Part shown: positions 26,507 to 34,127 of the stretch, piece after piece
Layout: each line of letters begins with the position of its first letter
Numbering within the stretch: position 1 is the first letter of the stretch
Source of the DNA: Palsa-744 sp963734815
GTDB lineage: Bacteria; Actinomycetota; Thermoleophilia; Solirubrobacterales; Solirubrobacteraceae
Assembly (NCBI GenBank): GCA_963734815.1
Contig: CAVTIH010000001.1
Coordinates: 620,001-684,000, forward strand
DNA length: 64,000 nucleotides
Reading direction: 5' to 3'
The notes under the pieces: generated by a model
What the model was told of the DNA's origin: nothing
The model's input: the letters and a program-made list of their open reading frames with translations, nothing else
Database searches by the model: none
Translations under genes and position numbers: made by a program

Positions 26507-26660
26507 CGAGATCCTCCTCGCGCTCCTGCTCGCGGGCGACGCACTGCGCGATCAGCGCCGCCAGCAGCGCCATCGCCGCTACGCGCTGCTCCTCGCCGAG
26601 GAGCTCCCACAGCGCCGCCGCGGGCGCCGGGCTCTCCGCCAGATCGAGGTGCAGCTGCAC
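26499..26660 (-). CDS. Small accessory protein of the serine recombinase element
   Basis: A 53-aa protein starting at GTG behind AAGGAG: VQLHLDLAESPAPAAALWEL and then RVAAMALLAALIAQCVARE. A short Pro/Ala-rich helix-forming protein directly before the recombinase is a recurring part of such elements. Function unknown; coupling (overlap with the recombinase ATG) suggests it affects recombinase expression or activity. Confidence 0.55.
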   Translation of the reverse strand: MQLHLDLAESPAPAAALWELLGEEQRVAAMALLAALIAQCVAREQEREEDLGE

Positions 26661-26952
26661 GATCGTTCTCCTTGATGCTCGGCTGCCCCAGATCATGCTC
26701 CCCGGCCAGGACGTCACGCCCGAGCATCCCATCGAGCGCCTGCCGCGCTGCCAGCAGATCCTCCAGCGAGCCCAGGGTCCCTGCTTCCTGTGGCCCGTCC
26801 GCGCCTTCCAGATCGGTCCACGTCGCCGGGATCAACAGATGGCTCCCGTCCGGCAACACCAGGATCAGATCAAGGCGCCCGTGCCGGCGCATCCACCCCA
26901 TCACCGCAAGCGACTGGCCCTCCCATGCGTGACGTGCCCGCACAACTCGCAC
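26503..26952 (-). CDS. Accessory protein of the serine recombinase element (DUF5372-like)
   Basis: An open frame whose first ~85 residues (RVVRARHAWEGQSLAVMGWM, then LDLILVLPDGSHLLIPATWT) resemble the small DUF5372-type proteins encoded upstream of such recombinases. A GTG at 26952 is a reasonable start, although the frame is open to the element edge at 26996. The last ~60 residues overlap the small accessory gene in another frame and look like non-native Arg/Gly-rich sequence, so the true end may have been lost by a frameshift. Function unknown. Confidence 0.5.
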   Translation of the reverse strand: MRVVRARHAWEGQSLAVMGWMRRHGRLDLILVLPDGSHLLIPATWTDLEGADGPQEAGTLGSLEDLLAARQALDGMLGRDVLAGEHDLGQPSIKENDRAAAPRSGGEPGARGGAVGAPRRGAARSGDGAAGGADRAVRRPRAGARGGSR

Positions 26953-26996
26953 TCGCTCCGGGTAGCCATCGAGGTGGGCAGTGTGTCGTGTTTTCC

Positions 26997-27830
26997 TTCG
27001 ACTCGATTGACCATGGGCGCATGTTGAAGGCGGTGGCTGCCCACACCAAAGAGCGGTGGATTCTTCTCTATGTGGAGCGGTGGCTGAAAGCGCCGACCCA
27101 ACAGGAGGACGGCACCGCCCTGGCGCGGGATCGTGGGACCCCTCAAGGTTCTGCGATTTCCCCTGTGCTGGCAAATGTCTTCTTGCATCATGCGTTCGAT
27201 GCGTGGATAGCGCGGGAGTTCCCGGCCATCCCGTTCGAGCGGTATGCGGACGATATTGTCGCGCACTGCAAGAGTGAGCGCCAAGCGCAGTTCGTACTCG
27301 ACACGATCAAGAAGCGGATGCGATCGTGTGGCCTGGAGTTGAATCTGGGCAAGACGCGCATCGTGTACTGCAAGGATTCGCATCGTTTCGGCTCTCACGA
27401 GCACGAGCATTTCGATTTCCTGGGGTACACGTTTCGTCCTCGCCAGTCCCGTGATGGGAAGGGTGCGATGTTTGTCAATTTCACCCCGGCGATCAGCGAC
27501 GAGGCCGCGAAGAAGATCCGGCGAACGATCAGGCGATGGAGGATTCACTTATGGAGCGGAACACACCTCACAGAGATAGCACGGGAGATCAACTCGACCG
27601 TGCGCGGATGGATCAACTACTACGGGAAGTTCTACCCGTCCATGTTGACCCGATCGCTAAGAAGCATCGACAAGTATTTGGTGCGATGGGCGATGCGAAA
27701 GTACAAGCGACTTCGACGGCGCAGCCCGCGGGCGTGGGAGTTCCTGGACAGCGTGGCAACACGCGAGCCAGAACTCTTTGCCCACTGGCGAATCATACGC
27801 CCCTACGACCGAATGGTGGGAGCCGTATGA
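26997..27830 (+). pseudogene. Group II intron reverse transcriptase, 3' part
   Basis: The C-terminal ~277 residues: FDSIDHGRMLKAVAAHTKER (RT3), GTPQGSAISPVLANVFLHHA (RT4), ERYADDIVAHCKS with the catalytic YADD (RT5), GLELNLGKTRIVYCKD (RT6), FDFLGYTFRPRQS (RT7), and the maturase/thumb region with RGWINYYGKFYPSML. There is no HNH endonuclease. The stop is inside domain V. The frame is unbroken, so only the nested element inactivates the gene. Confidence 0.92.
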
Positions 27831-27891
27831 GTCGAGAGGCTCACGTACGGTTCTGCGAGAGCCTGGGGCTGCAACGCCCCGGGCCACTCAC
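27820..27891 (+). ncRNA. Group II intron domains V and VI
   Basis: Domain V is a 34-nt hairpin at 27820-27853: GAGCCGTATGAGTCGAGAGG paired with CTCACGTACGGTTC. Domain VI follows as a GC stem (GGGGC-TGCAAC-GCCCC region) ending in CCACTCAC, where an A near the end may be the branch point. These set the 3' end of the intron near 27891. Confidence 0.85.
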
Positions 27892-27892
27892 C

Positions 27893-27946
27893 AAGACGAC
27901 CAAGCACAAGAAGAAGGTGCGCCATAAGCGCAAAAAGAAGCATTGA
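27893..27946 (+). pseudogene. Orphan lysine-rich tail of a B-type gene
   Basis: Directly after the intron a frame reads KTTKHKKKVRHKRKKKH and stops. It matches the tails of the B proteins (compare VRHERKRKH in B1 and KHAKHKRKK in B3). The DNA and the ~40 bases after the stop (GGTGTGTTCTTGATGCGGTG...CAGGAGATGG) also match the end of B1 and its downstream bases. It is either the original 3' exon of B1 or the end of a second, deleted B gene. The rest of the gap to 28164 shows no gene. Confidence 0.6.
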
Positions 27947-28164
27947 CCTGATGGTTGGTGTGTTCTTGATGCGGTGCTGTGCAGGAGATGGGGGGCGGCG
28001 CAGCGGGTCGGCCCTTACGGAATCGACCCTGGCGGGGCGAGCCAGATCGACTCGCCGGCAGGCGTTCGTCGAGCACGGCTGCCGCGGTGCTCGCGTCGCA
28101 CAAAAATGGCAGCCAAATGGCTTTTACCGCGCATCGGATGCGATGCTTGTTAGCATCAAACATC

Positions 28165-28422
28165 ATGCCGCGGACAACACTGGATCTCGATGCCTCGGTT
28201 CTACGGGAGCTGCGCCGGCGCGGCGCTCAGGAGCGCAAGAGCATGGGGCAGATCGCCTCAGAGGCGCTCGCGGTGGGTCTGCGCGAGCGAGCGCCCGAGG
28301 AGACCCAGGCCTGGTCGTGGCCGAGCAAGCAGATGGGCCGACCGAGGATCGACCTCGACGACCGCGAGGCGCTAGGGCGCCTGCTCGACGAGGAGTACCT
28401 GCGCAGGCTCGAGCGCCAGTGA
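28165..28422 (+). CDS. Antitoxin (VapB-like), pair 2
   Basis: An 85-aa protein. MPRTTLDLDASVLRELRRRG and KSMGQIASEALAVGLRE form a ribbon-helix-helix fold at the N-terminus; the C-terminal half (GRPRIDLDDREALGRLLDEE) is acidic and would bind the toxin. ATG 28165 begins the conserved domain. Its stop overlaps the toxin start (GTGA), the usual coupling of such pairs. Confidence 0.8.
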   Translation: MPRTTLDLDASVLRELRRRGAQERKSMGQIASEALAVGLRERAPEETQAWSWPSKQMGRPRIDLDDREALGRLLDEEYLRRLERQ

Positions 28423-28853
28423 GCCTCGCGGTCGACGCAAACGTCTTGCTGTACGCGGCTAACACCGACGACGAACGCAATGAGCGGGCCAGGCAGATTC
28501 TCTCCGAACTTGCGGCGGGGCCGGAGGTGGTGTACCTGTTCTGGCCTGTGGTGATGGCGTTCCTGCGGATCTCCACTCGTGAAGGCATCTTTCCCAATCC
28601 CCTCTCGCCAGCCGATGCGCTGGGGATGGTCGACTCGCTGCTGAGTCGCGACCACGTATATACCTCAGGTGAGGACGATCTCTTCTGGAGCGCTTTTCAT
28701 GAGATCGCCGAAGAGCAACGGGTGCGCGGCGACCTCGTGAGCGACGCTCACATCGTCGCGCTCATGCGTCGCCATGGTGTTCGCACGATCATTACCCACG
28801 ACCGCGATTTCCGTCGCTTCGACGACGTCCGCGTGCGCGACCCATTCGCGTAG
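28419..28853 (+). CDS. PIN-domain toxin (VapC family), pair 2
   Basis: A 144-aa PIN protein: first Asp in LAVDANVLLYAANTDDE, acidic residues in DLVSDAHIVALMRRHGV and THDRDFRRF, giving the four-acid metal site. FLRISTREGIFPNPLSPADA is typical of the VapC subgroup paired with ribbon-helix-helix antitoxins. GTG start overlaps the antitoxin stop. It sits between the intron and the IS256 copy. Confidence 0.88.
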   Translation: MSLAVDANVLLYAANTDDERNERARQILSELAAGPEVVYLFWPVVMAFLRISTREGIFPNPLSPADALGMVDSLLSRDHVYTSGEDDLFWSAFHEIAEEQRVRGDLVSDAHIVALMRRHGVRTIITHDRDFRRFDDVRVRDPFA

Positions 28854-28885
28854 CTTGTCGCTGTAGGTGCGGTGGTGAGCGGGAT

Positions 28886-30314
28886 GGTCGCGTCTCATTT
28901 CCCGGGTGAATTTGTTTCGGGGGCAGGCTCCGCTTGAGGGGGATGTTATGCGGCGATGACCTCCTCGGTGTTCGTCGTGGCTGGCGGGGTCGTCGTGGTG
29001 TCGCGTAGTTGGCGGCGTAGCCGCTCGATCTCGGCGACGGTTTTGGGGTTCATCGTCACGCCGCGCCAGCCGCGAGAGGAGAGCTCCAGCACCGCCCAGA
29101 TCAGTGAGAGGGCGGAGGTCTCGCCGGGGAACCGGCCGATCACCTTTGTGCGCCGTCGGACCTCCACGAACGTTCGCTCAAGGAGATTCGTAGTCCTGAT
29201 CCGCTTGCGGTGCCCGGAGGGGAACTGCAGGTGGGTGACGAGCGCGGGGAGGTCCGTTTCGATGACGGCCATCGCCGAGGGGTAAGCCGTCTTGTAGTCG
29301 GCGATGATGCCCTGGAGCTCCCGTGTGGCCTCGCTCGGCGATCGTGCGTCGTCGAATGCTTTCCACCAGCGCGCCTTGACCTCCTCATGGTGGCGCTCGG
29401 GCAGCTTGCCGGTGACGTTCCGAAGCGCGTGGACGGTGCAGCGCTGCTCCAGAGCTTTGGGCCAGAGCTCGCGCGTCGCCTTCCAGATCCCGGGTGCTCC
29501 GTCGGCGATCACGAGCGCCGGCGTCCTGAGGCCGCGGGCGATCATGTCCCGGCCAAAAGCGAGCCAGCTGTCATAGCTCTCACGGCTTCCCAGAGCCAAC
29601 CCGAGGAGGACCTTGCGGCCCTCCAGCGTCACGCCCCAGCACACCAGGACACCCTCCGCCGGCGTGTCGTCCGGGTGCAGCTTCAGATAGATCGCATCCA
29701 AGAAGCAGTACACGATGTCGTGCTGCTCAAGGCGCCGCCGGCACCACTGGTGGTATCGCTCGCGGGTGTCCTCACAGATCCGGGACACTGTCGCCTTCGA
29801 CGCGATCGGCTCCTCGAAGACTTCCTTCAAAGCAGCCTCAACATCCCGCGTGGACAGCCCCCGCAAGAAGCCGCTGATCACGAGGGACTCCAGTGCATGC
29901 GTTCGCGTGACGCCCTTGCCGAGGACCCGGCTCTCGAACCCCAGCTTGCTCGCGTTGCGAACCCGCGGACGCTCCAGACTCATCGAGCCGCTCGTCGTCT
30001 TTACCGTCCTGGGTTCGTGGCCATTGCGGTGACTGACCGTCTCGCCAGCGCGCTCATACCGCCGGCGGCCGAGGAACTCCGTGACCTCGTCCTCGAGCAC
30101 CTGCTGCAGGATCAGCCGCGCTCCCAGCCGCCCGACCGTCTCAATCGGGTCTTGCTCCTCGCCGACACCGGCCAGCACCTCATCCAACTCTTGGCGAAAC
30201 CTCTCGCTCGGGGCTACCTTCTCCATGCGGGCGTACCTCCATCGCTTGGTCTTCTCAGGACAAAGCGGAGGCTACGCCCGCAACATCAAATCCCCCGGCT
30301 CATGAGACGCGACC
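28886..30314 (-). mobile_element. IS256-family insertion sequence
   Basis: A 1429-bp element. Its ends GGTCGCGTCTCAT and ATGAGACGCGACC are exact inverted repeats, with looser similarity continuing inward. It is flanked by the 8-bp direct repeat AGCGGGAT (28878-28885 and 30315-30322), as expected for IS256. One transposase gene on the minus strand. Confidence 0.95.
28946..30226 (-). CDS. IS256-family (mutator-type) transposase
   Basis: A 426-aa transposase, full length for the family. The DDE core has Asp in FLDAIYLKLHPD, Asp in VIADGAPGIWKATRELWPKA and the C-terminal IRTTNLLERTFVEVRRRTKV with the catalytic Glu. The N-terminal RRYERAGETVSHRNGHEPR and GSMSLERPRVR segments are typical DNA-binding parts. 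No frameshift or stop is seen, so it may be active. Confidence 0.95.
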   Translation of the reverse strand: MEKVAPSERFRQELDEVLAGVGEEQDPIETVGRLGARLILQQVLEDEVTEFLGRRRYERAGETVSHRNGHEPRTVKTTSGSMSLERPRVRNASKLGFESRVLGKGVTRTHALESLVISGFLRGLSTRDVEAALKEVFEEPIASKATVSRICEDTRERYHQWCRRRLEQHDIVYCFLDAIYLKLHPDDTPAEGVLVCWGVTLEGRKVLLGLALGSRESYDSWLAFGRDMIARGLRTPALVIADGAPGIWKATRELWPKALEQRCTVHALRNVTGKLPERHHEEVKARWWKAFDDARSPSEATRELQGIIADYKTAYPSAMAVIETDLPALVTHLQFPSGHRKRIRTTNLLERTFVEVRRRTKVIGRFPGETSALSLIWAVLELSSRGWRGVTMNPKTVAEIERLRRQLRDTTTTPPATTNTEEVIAA

Positions 30315-30454
30315 AGCGGGATCTGCGTCCGCGTCAGCGTGCGTGCGTCGGGCACGAACGGCAGGTACTGCTCGACGCCGCGCAGCATCGCGCCGAGATC
30401 GACTCGCTACGCTCGCGCTGATCCCCCAGTGGGGACCCATAGACTCCTCCGAGG

Positions 30455-31624
30455 ATGATCGAAGACCTCGTAGAGCAGATCGAGACCCGCTTCGCGGAGC
30501 TGGGCGCGCAGCTGGTGGACCCCGCCGTGATCGGCGACCGCACGCGCTACGCGGAGACCGGCCGCGCGTACAGCCAGCTCGAGCCCGCGGCGAAGCTCGC
30601 CGGGGAGTGGCGCCGCGCGCGGGACGACGTGGCCGGTGCCGAAGAACTGCTCAGCGAGGACGGCGAGGACCCCGAGCCGCGCGAGCTGCTGCGCGGCGCC
30701 CGCGAGCGCAGCGAGCAGCTCGAAGAGGAGATCCGCCTGGCGATGGTCGAGCGGGATCCCAACGACGAGAAGAGCGTGATCGTCGAGATTCAGGGCGGCG
30801 CTGGCGGCGATGAGGCGGGGCTGTGGGCGGGCGACCTCTACCGGATGCTTACGCGCTACGCGGAGCGTCGCGGCTTTCAGGCCGAGCCGCTGGAGGTGGG
30901 GGAGGGCAAGTACACGTTTGCCGTCAAGGCCCGCGGGGGCGGCCCCGGCGGCGGTCATCCGGGCGCGGGCCACGCGGGTGGCGGCAACGGCGCGGCGGGT
31001 GGTGGCGCGGCCGGTGGCGCGGCGGGTGGTGGCGCGGCGGCCGGCGAAGGGCCCTACTCGGTGTTCAAGTTCGAGGGCGGCACCCACCGCGTGCAGCGGG
31101 TGCCCGCCACCGAGTCCCAGGGCCGCATCCACACCTCCACCGCGACCGTCGCCGTGCTGCCGGAAGCGGAGGAGGTGGAGGTGCAGATCGACCCGAACGA
31201 CCTGCAGATCGACGTCTACCGCTCGACCGGCCCGGGGGGGCAGTCGGTGAACACCACCGACTCGGCGGTGCGCATCACGCACAAGCCTTCGGGCATCGTG
31301 GTGGCGATGCAGGACGAGAAGTCGCAGCTGCAAAACCGCGAGAAGGCGCTGCGGGTGCTGCGCGCGCGCCTGTACGAGCGGGCGCTGGCCGAGCAGCAGG
31401 CCGAGCTGGCGGCCGACCGCCGCGCGCAGGTCGGCACGGGCGACCGTGCGGAGAAGATCCGCACCTACAACTACGGCGAGCGGCGCGTCACCGACCACCG
31501 CATCAAACTCACCGCGCACAACCTCGACGCGGTGCTCGAAGGCGAGCTCGACGAGTTCACCCAGGCACTGCAGTCCGACGAGAAGCGCCGCGGGCTGGAG
31601 GCGCAGACGGCGGCGCCTCAATGA
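30455..31624 (+). CDS. prfA: Peptide chain release factor 1 with Gly-rich insertion
   Basis: A 389-aa RF1 that ends translation at UAA/UAG. The GGQ motif is in STGPGGQSVNTTDSAVRITH, preceded by FKFEGGTHRVQRVPATE. Normal RF1 is about 355-360 residues; here a Gly/Ala-rich run of about 45 residues (near residues 168-210) is inserted just before GPYSVFKFEGG, in domain 2/4 close to the codon-recognition region. ATG 30455 follows a weak GAGG. The stop overlaps the prmC start (ATGA). In relatives this pair directly follows rpmE-DUF1385. Confidence 0.93.
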   Translation: MIEDLVEQIETRFAELGAQLVDPAVIGDRTRYAETGRAYSQLEPAAKLAGEWRRARDDVAGAEELLSEDGEDPEPRELLRGARERSEQLEEEIRLAMVERDPNDEKSVIVEIQGGAGGDEAGLWAGDLYRMLTRYAERRGFQAEPLEVGEGKYTFAVKARGGGPGGGHPGAGHAGGGNGAAGGGAAGGAAGGGAAAGEGPYSVFKFEGGTHRVQRVPATESQGRIHTSTATVAVLPEAEEVEVQIDPNDLQIDVYRSTGPGGQSVNTTDSAVRITHKPSGIVVAMQDEKSQLQNREKALRVLRARLYERALAEQQAELAADRRAQVGTGDRAEKIRTYNYGERRVTDHRIKLTAHNLDAVLEGELDEFTQALQSDEKRRGLEAQTAAPQ

Positions 31625-32502
31625 GGTCCGATGGCGGCGCCCACTTCCGGCGGGCTCCACCACGGCGAGCGGTCACCGCCAGGGATGCGCTGGACGGAGC
31701 GATCACGGCCTTCACCGCGGCCGGCGTGGAAACCCCGCGCCTGGACGCCGAAGTGCTGCTCGCCCACATCCTGGGGGTGGACCGCGCGCGCCTGCTCACC
31801 GATGAGGAGCTGACCGTGGCCGGTCCCGCGGTAAGGCCCTACCAGGAGGCGGTGCGCCGCCGCTCCGTGCAGCGCGAGCCGGTCGCCTACATCACCGGCG
31901 TGCGCGGCTTCCGCCGCCTGGAGCTGGACGTGGACCCCCGCGCGCTGATCCCGCGCCCGGAGACCGAGCTGCTGGTGGAGGTCGGCCTTGGGTTGCCGCG
32001 GGGCGTGAGTGTCCTCGACGTCGGCGCCGGCAGCGGCGCCGTAGCGCTGGCGCTGAAGGACGAGCGCCCCGACCTGCGGGTGACGGGCAGCGAGGCCAGT
32101 GAGCGGGCGCTAGAGCTCGCGCGCGCCAACGGCATGAAGCTGGGGCTGAAGGTTGCGTGGATGCACGCCGATCTGCTGGAGGGGATGCCCGAAGAGTTCG
32201 AGGCGCTGCTGTGCAACCCGCCCTACGTGGCGGAGTCCGAGCGCGTCGCGCTGGCCCCGGAGATCCTCCGCCACGAGCCCTCCGAGGCGCTGTTCGCCGG
32301 CGCCGACGGCCTCGACACGATCCGCGCGCTGCTCGCCCAGCTGGCCCCGCGTGAGCGTGTGCGCCTGGCGGCGCTGGAGGTCGGCGCGGGGCAGGCGGGC
32401 GCGGTCGGCGAGCTGATGCGTGAGGCGGGCTTTGCGACGGTACGCGCCGAACGCGACCTTGCGGGTATCGAGCGCGTGGTGGTGGGGGAGCGCGGTAGGT
32501 GA
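31621..32502 (+). CDS. prmC: Release factor glutamine methyltransferase
   Basis: A 293-aa PrmC, which methylates the Gln of the GGQ motif of release factors using S-adenosylmethionine. The SAM site VLDVGAGSGAVALAL lies near residue 130 and the catalytic NPPY motif (LLCNPPYVAESE) near 198. The N-terminal helical domain (VETPRLDAEVLLAHILGVDR) and YITGVRGFRRLELDVDPRAL are typical. It starts inside the prfA stop, so both are coupled. The cassette 2 promoter begins 70 bases after its stop. Confidence 0.94.
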   Translation: MRSDGGAHFRRAPPRRAVTARDALDGAITAFTAAGVETPRLDAEVLLAHILGVDRARLLTDEELTVAGPAVRPYQEAVRRRSVQREPVAYITGVRGFRRLELDVDPRALIPRPETELLVEVGLGLPRGVSVLDVGAGSGAVALALKDERPDLRVTGSEASERALELARANGMKLGLKVAWMHADLLEGMPEEFEALLCNPPYVAESERVALAPEILRHEPSEALFAGADGLDTIRALLAQLAPRERVRLAALEVGAGQAGAVGELMREAGFATVRAERDLAGIERVVVGERGR

Positions 32503-32571
32503 GATTCGGCCCGCGCTCTGATGGTGATGGCCTCTGCTCAGGCAGTGATCTGTAGAAACGCTGTTTGGGTA

Positions 32572-32600
32572 TTGACAAGCGTAGGCGTGTCGTGTACGGT
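32572..32600 (+). promoter_or_regulatory. Cassette 2 promoter, TTGACA-N17-TACGGT
   Basis: TTGACA at 32572-32577 and TACGGT at 32595-32600, 17 bases apart. The preceding CTGTTTGGGTA is shared with cassette 4 and the TTGCCAT after it with all copies. Confidence 0.75.
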
Positions 32601-32769
32601 TGCCATAGTCAAGGTCATCCCTATGGGGTGCCGTGATGACATAGGGTCGGGTTTGGGTCGACGCTCCTTGCGGTTGACATCAAAGCGCTGGCAGGGTCTG
32701 CGGTTCGAGAGGGACTATCGCCTCGCGATATGAGGGAGTGAATCAAGCGTGGTTTCGAGAGGGATAAAC

Positions 32770-32880
32770 GTGGCGGGGATGCGTGTCGCCCAAATGAAGA
32801 GTGATGCTAGATGCGCCAGCTTGGCGCTGTCGCATCTCTCTCTCTCTCTCTCTCTCTTGCCTCTGGCATTCGGTCGCTAG
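32770..32880 (+). CDS. Cassette 2 leader peptide ORF
   Basis: A 36-aa ORF from GTG behind GAGGG, containing SDARCASLALSHLSLSLSL and ending in LPLAFGR. With 11 CT units it stops 81 bases before the regulator. The other frame, starting at GTG/ATG 32801-32806 and reading MLDAPAWRCRISLSLSLS, is the one that runs on to TGATG at 32960. One extra CT would put the leader ORF into that frame. Confidence 0.4.
   Translation: MAGMRVAQMKSDARCASLALSHLSLSLSLLPLAFGR
32800..32857 (+). repeat. Invariant hairpin plus (CT)11 tract, cassette 2
   Basis: The 58-nt block, identical to the other copies apart from the extra CT in copy 1. Outer stem AGATGCG/CGCATCT spans 32809-32837; CT run 32836-32857. Confidence 0.85.
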
Positions 32881-32961
32881 AGCTTTTCATTCGCGGGTAG
32901 TAGCCGGCTGGCGGTTCGCTCCCGCAGGGGAAGGGCTTTCCTCGGCCATGGGGGTCGCGTG

Positions 32962-34011
32962 ATGCCCGGGGGCGCGGGTAGCGGTGCGTCGCGTCGTCCG
33001 GGCTCGCGTGGGGGGCGTTCGCCCGCGGTGGTTCGTGATCGGCAGAGTACGCGGCTGGTTGAGATTCAGCGTTCGCGGCTGATCGCGGGTGCCGTGCGCG
33101 CGGTTGAGGAGTTGGGTTACGCGCAGACGACGGTTGGGCATATCACTGGGCGCGCGAGTGTCTCGCGGCGCACGTTCTATGAGCTGTTCGCCAACCGTGA
33201 AGAGTGTCTCGCGGCGGTGCTGGAGGACCTGGTGGGAGTAATCGCGGAGGAGCTGGCGGCCGCCGGCCTCCAGGACCTGCCGTGGCGCGAGCGGGTCCGC
33301 ACGGGGCTGTGGACGATCCTCGTGCTGTTCGATCGCGAGCCTGCGTTGGCGCGGGTGTGTGTGGTGCAGGCGCTCAGGGGCGGCCCGCGGGTGCTGAGGC
33401 GCCGCGAGGAGGTCCTTGCGGGCCTGCTTGCCGTCGTGGACGAGGGTCGTCGGGAGGGTGCGCGTGGCGCGGAGTGCACGCCGCTGACGGCGGAGGGCCT
33501 GGTGGGTGCGGCGTTCGGGATCGTCTATGCGCGGCTGTTGCGCGGCGAGGGTGAGCTGCTGGCGGGTTTGTTGGGTGAGTTGATGGGGATGATTGTGCTG
33601 CCGTATCTGGGGCCGGCGGCGGCGCGTCGTGAGCTTGTGCGGCCGGCTCCCGCGGTTTCGAGGGGGGCGGCCGGAGTGGGTGGCTCGCTGGCGGCGCGGT
33701 TGGGTGGTGACCCGTTGCAGAGTATGCCGGTGCGGTTGACGTATCGCACCGCGCGGGTGCTCGAAGGCGTCTCTGAGCTGGCTGGCCGGGGGTCTAATCC
33801 GAGCAATCGGATGGTCGCGGAGTACGCGGGTGTAAGCGATCAGGGGCAGATCTCAAAGCATCTGCGGCGCCTGGAGCGCGCGGGGCTGCTCACCAATACT
33901 GGCCAGGGGCACGCCAAGGGCGAGCCGAACGCCTGGACTCTGACGCCCAGGGGGGAGCAGGTCGCGCGGAGTATCCGTGTGCATGTCCCGCAGGAGAGGC
34001 AGGCCGCGTGA
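32962..34011 (+). CDS. TetR-type regulator with C-terminal winged helix, cassette 2
   Basis: A 349-aa paralogue of the cassette 1 regulator. The TetR helix-turn-helix (VGHITGRASVSRRTFYELFA) lies near residues 58-80. The central helical domain ends with LLGELMGMIVLPYLGPAAARR near 200-215, followed by a variable linker. The C-terminal winged helix is near 250-340 (VAEYAGVSDQGQISKHLRRL, AKGEPNAWTLTPRGEQ). ATG 32962 overlaps the leader stop. An upstream GTG is in frame by one codon. Confidence 0.85.
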   Translation: MPGGAGSGASRRPGSRGGRSPAVVRDRQSTRLVEIQRSRLIAGAVRAVEELGYAQTTVGHITGRASVSRRTFYELFANREECLAAVLEDLVGVIAEELAAAGLQDLPWRERVRTGLWTILVLFDREPALARVCVVQALRGGPRVLRRREEVLAGLLAVVDEGRREGARGAECTPLTAEGLVGAAFGIVYARLLRGEGELLAGLLGELMGMIVLPYLGPAAARRELVRPAPAVSRGAAGVGGSLAARLGGDPLQSMPVRLTYRTARVLEGVSELAGRGSNPSNRMVAEYAGVSDQGQISKHLRRLERAGLLTNTGQGHAKGEPNAWTLTPRGEQVARSIRVHVPQERQAA

Positions 34012-34127
34012 CGCGTCGCGAGGCACATTTTTCCCGGCACATTTTTCCCCCGCGCTCCCGCGCGGATTGTCATCCACAGACGACGCGAGGGGCATCTCCC
34101 CTCCGATCTCGAGGAGGAGATGATTCG
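34012..34127 (+). promoter_or_regulatory. Conserved spacer before A2 with two hairpins
   Basis: This 116-nt spacer is largely the same as that of cassette 4. It carries a CCGCGC/GCGCGG stem near 34050, and GAGGGG-CATCT-CCCCTC at 34087-34103 close before the AGGAGGAG ribosome site. In copy 2, GGCACATTTTTCCC is present twice in tandem. The second hairpin may gate ribosome access or attenuate transcription between regulator and structural genes. Confidence 0.5.

Larger units (their letters stand above)
19391..26996 (-). mobile_element. Large serine recombinase element (about 2.8 kb before IS66 insertions)
   Basis: The element splits the intron reverse transcriptase gene. The left end GGTGCCATCGTCACACTGCC and the right end GGGCAGTGTGTCGTGTTTTCC share an imperfect inverted repeat (CACACTGCC / GGCAGTGTG). 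The junctions carry a two-base TT on both sides (19389-19390, 26997-26998), as expected for the two-base crossover of a large serine recombinase. Gene order on the minus strand is accessory protein, small accessory protein, recombinase. The span is 7606 bp, of which 4802 bp are two IS66 copies with their target duplications. Confidence 0.85.
18386..27891 (+). mobile_element. Group II intron, interrupted by nested insertions
   Basis: The 3' side is secure: a reverse transcriptase/maturase gene, then domain V (27820-27853) and a domain VI-like stem. The 5' edge is set approximately at GTGTG just after the B1 stop, which fits the GUGYG intron start; a start at GTGCG in the B1 tail (18332) is an alternative. 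Bases 18386-18947 are non-coding and would form domains I-III and part of IV. The intron is about 1.9 kb once the 7.6-kb insertion in its reverse transcriptase gene is removed. Its protein is split, so it cannot move by itself. Confidence 0.7.
32601..32961 (+). promoter_or_regulatory. Cassette 2 conserved 5' leader
   Basis: A 361-nt leader with the shared order of blocks: GGGGTGCCGTGATGACATAG, GTCGGGTTTGGGTCG, GCGGTTGACATCAAAGCGCT, the mini-ORF ATGAGGGAGTGA, the leader ORF start, the hairpin/(CT)11 block, and an open frame that ends as TGATG on the regulator ATG. Confidence 0.6.

Noticed and set aside
30323..30454. Small gene ending at 30421 before prfA
   Set aside because: The frame runs out of the IS256 copy and has no start or family likeness; treated as intergenic DNA left by the insertion.
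34012..34127. Separate promoter for A2-B2
   Set aside because: The spacer is conserved with cassette 4 but shows hairpins and a ribosome site, and no -35/-10 pair.
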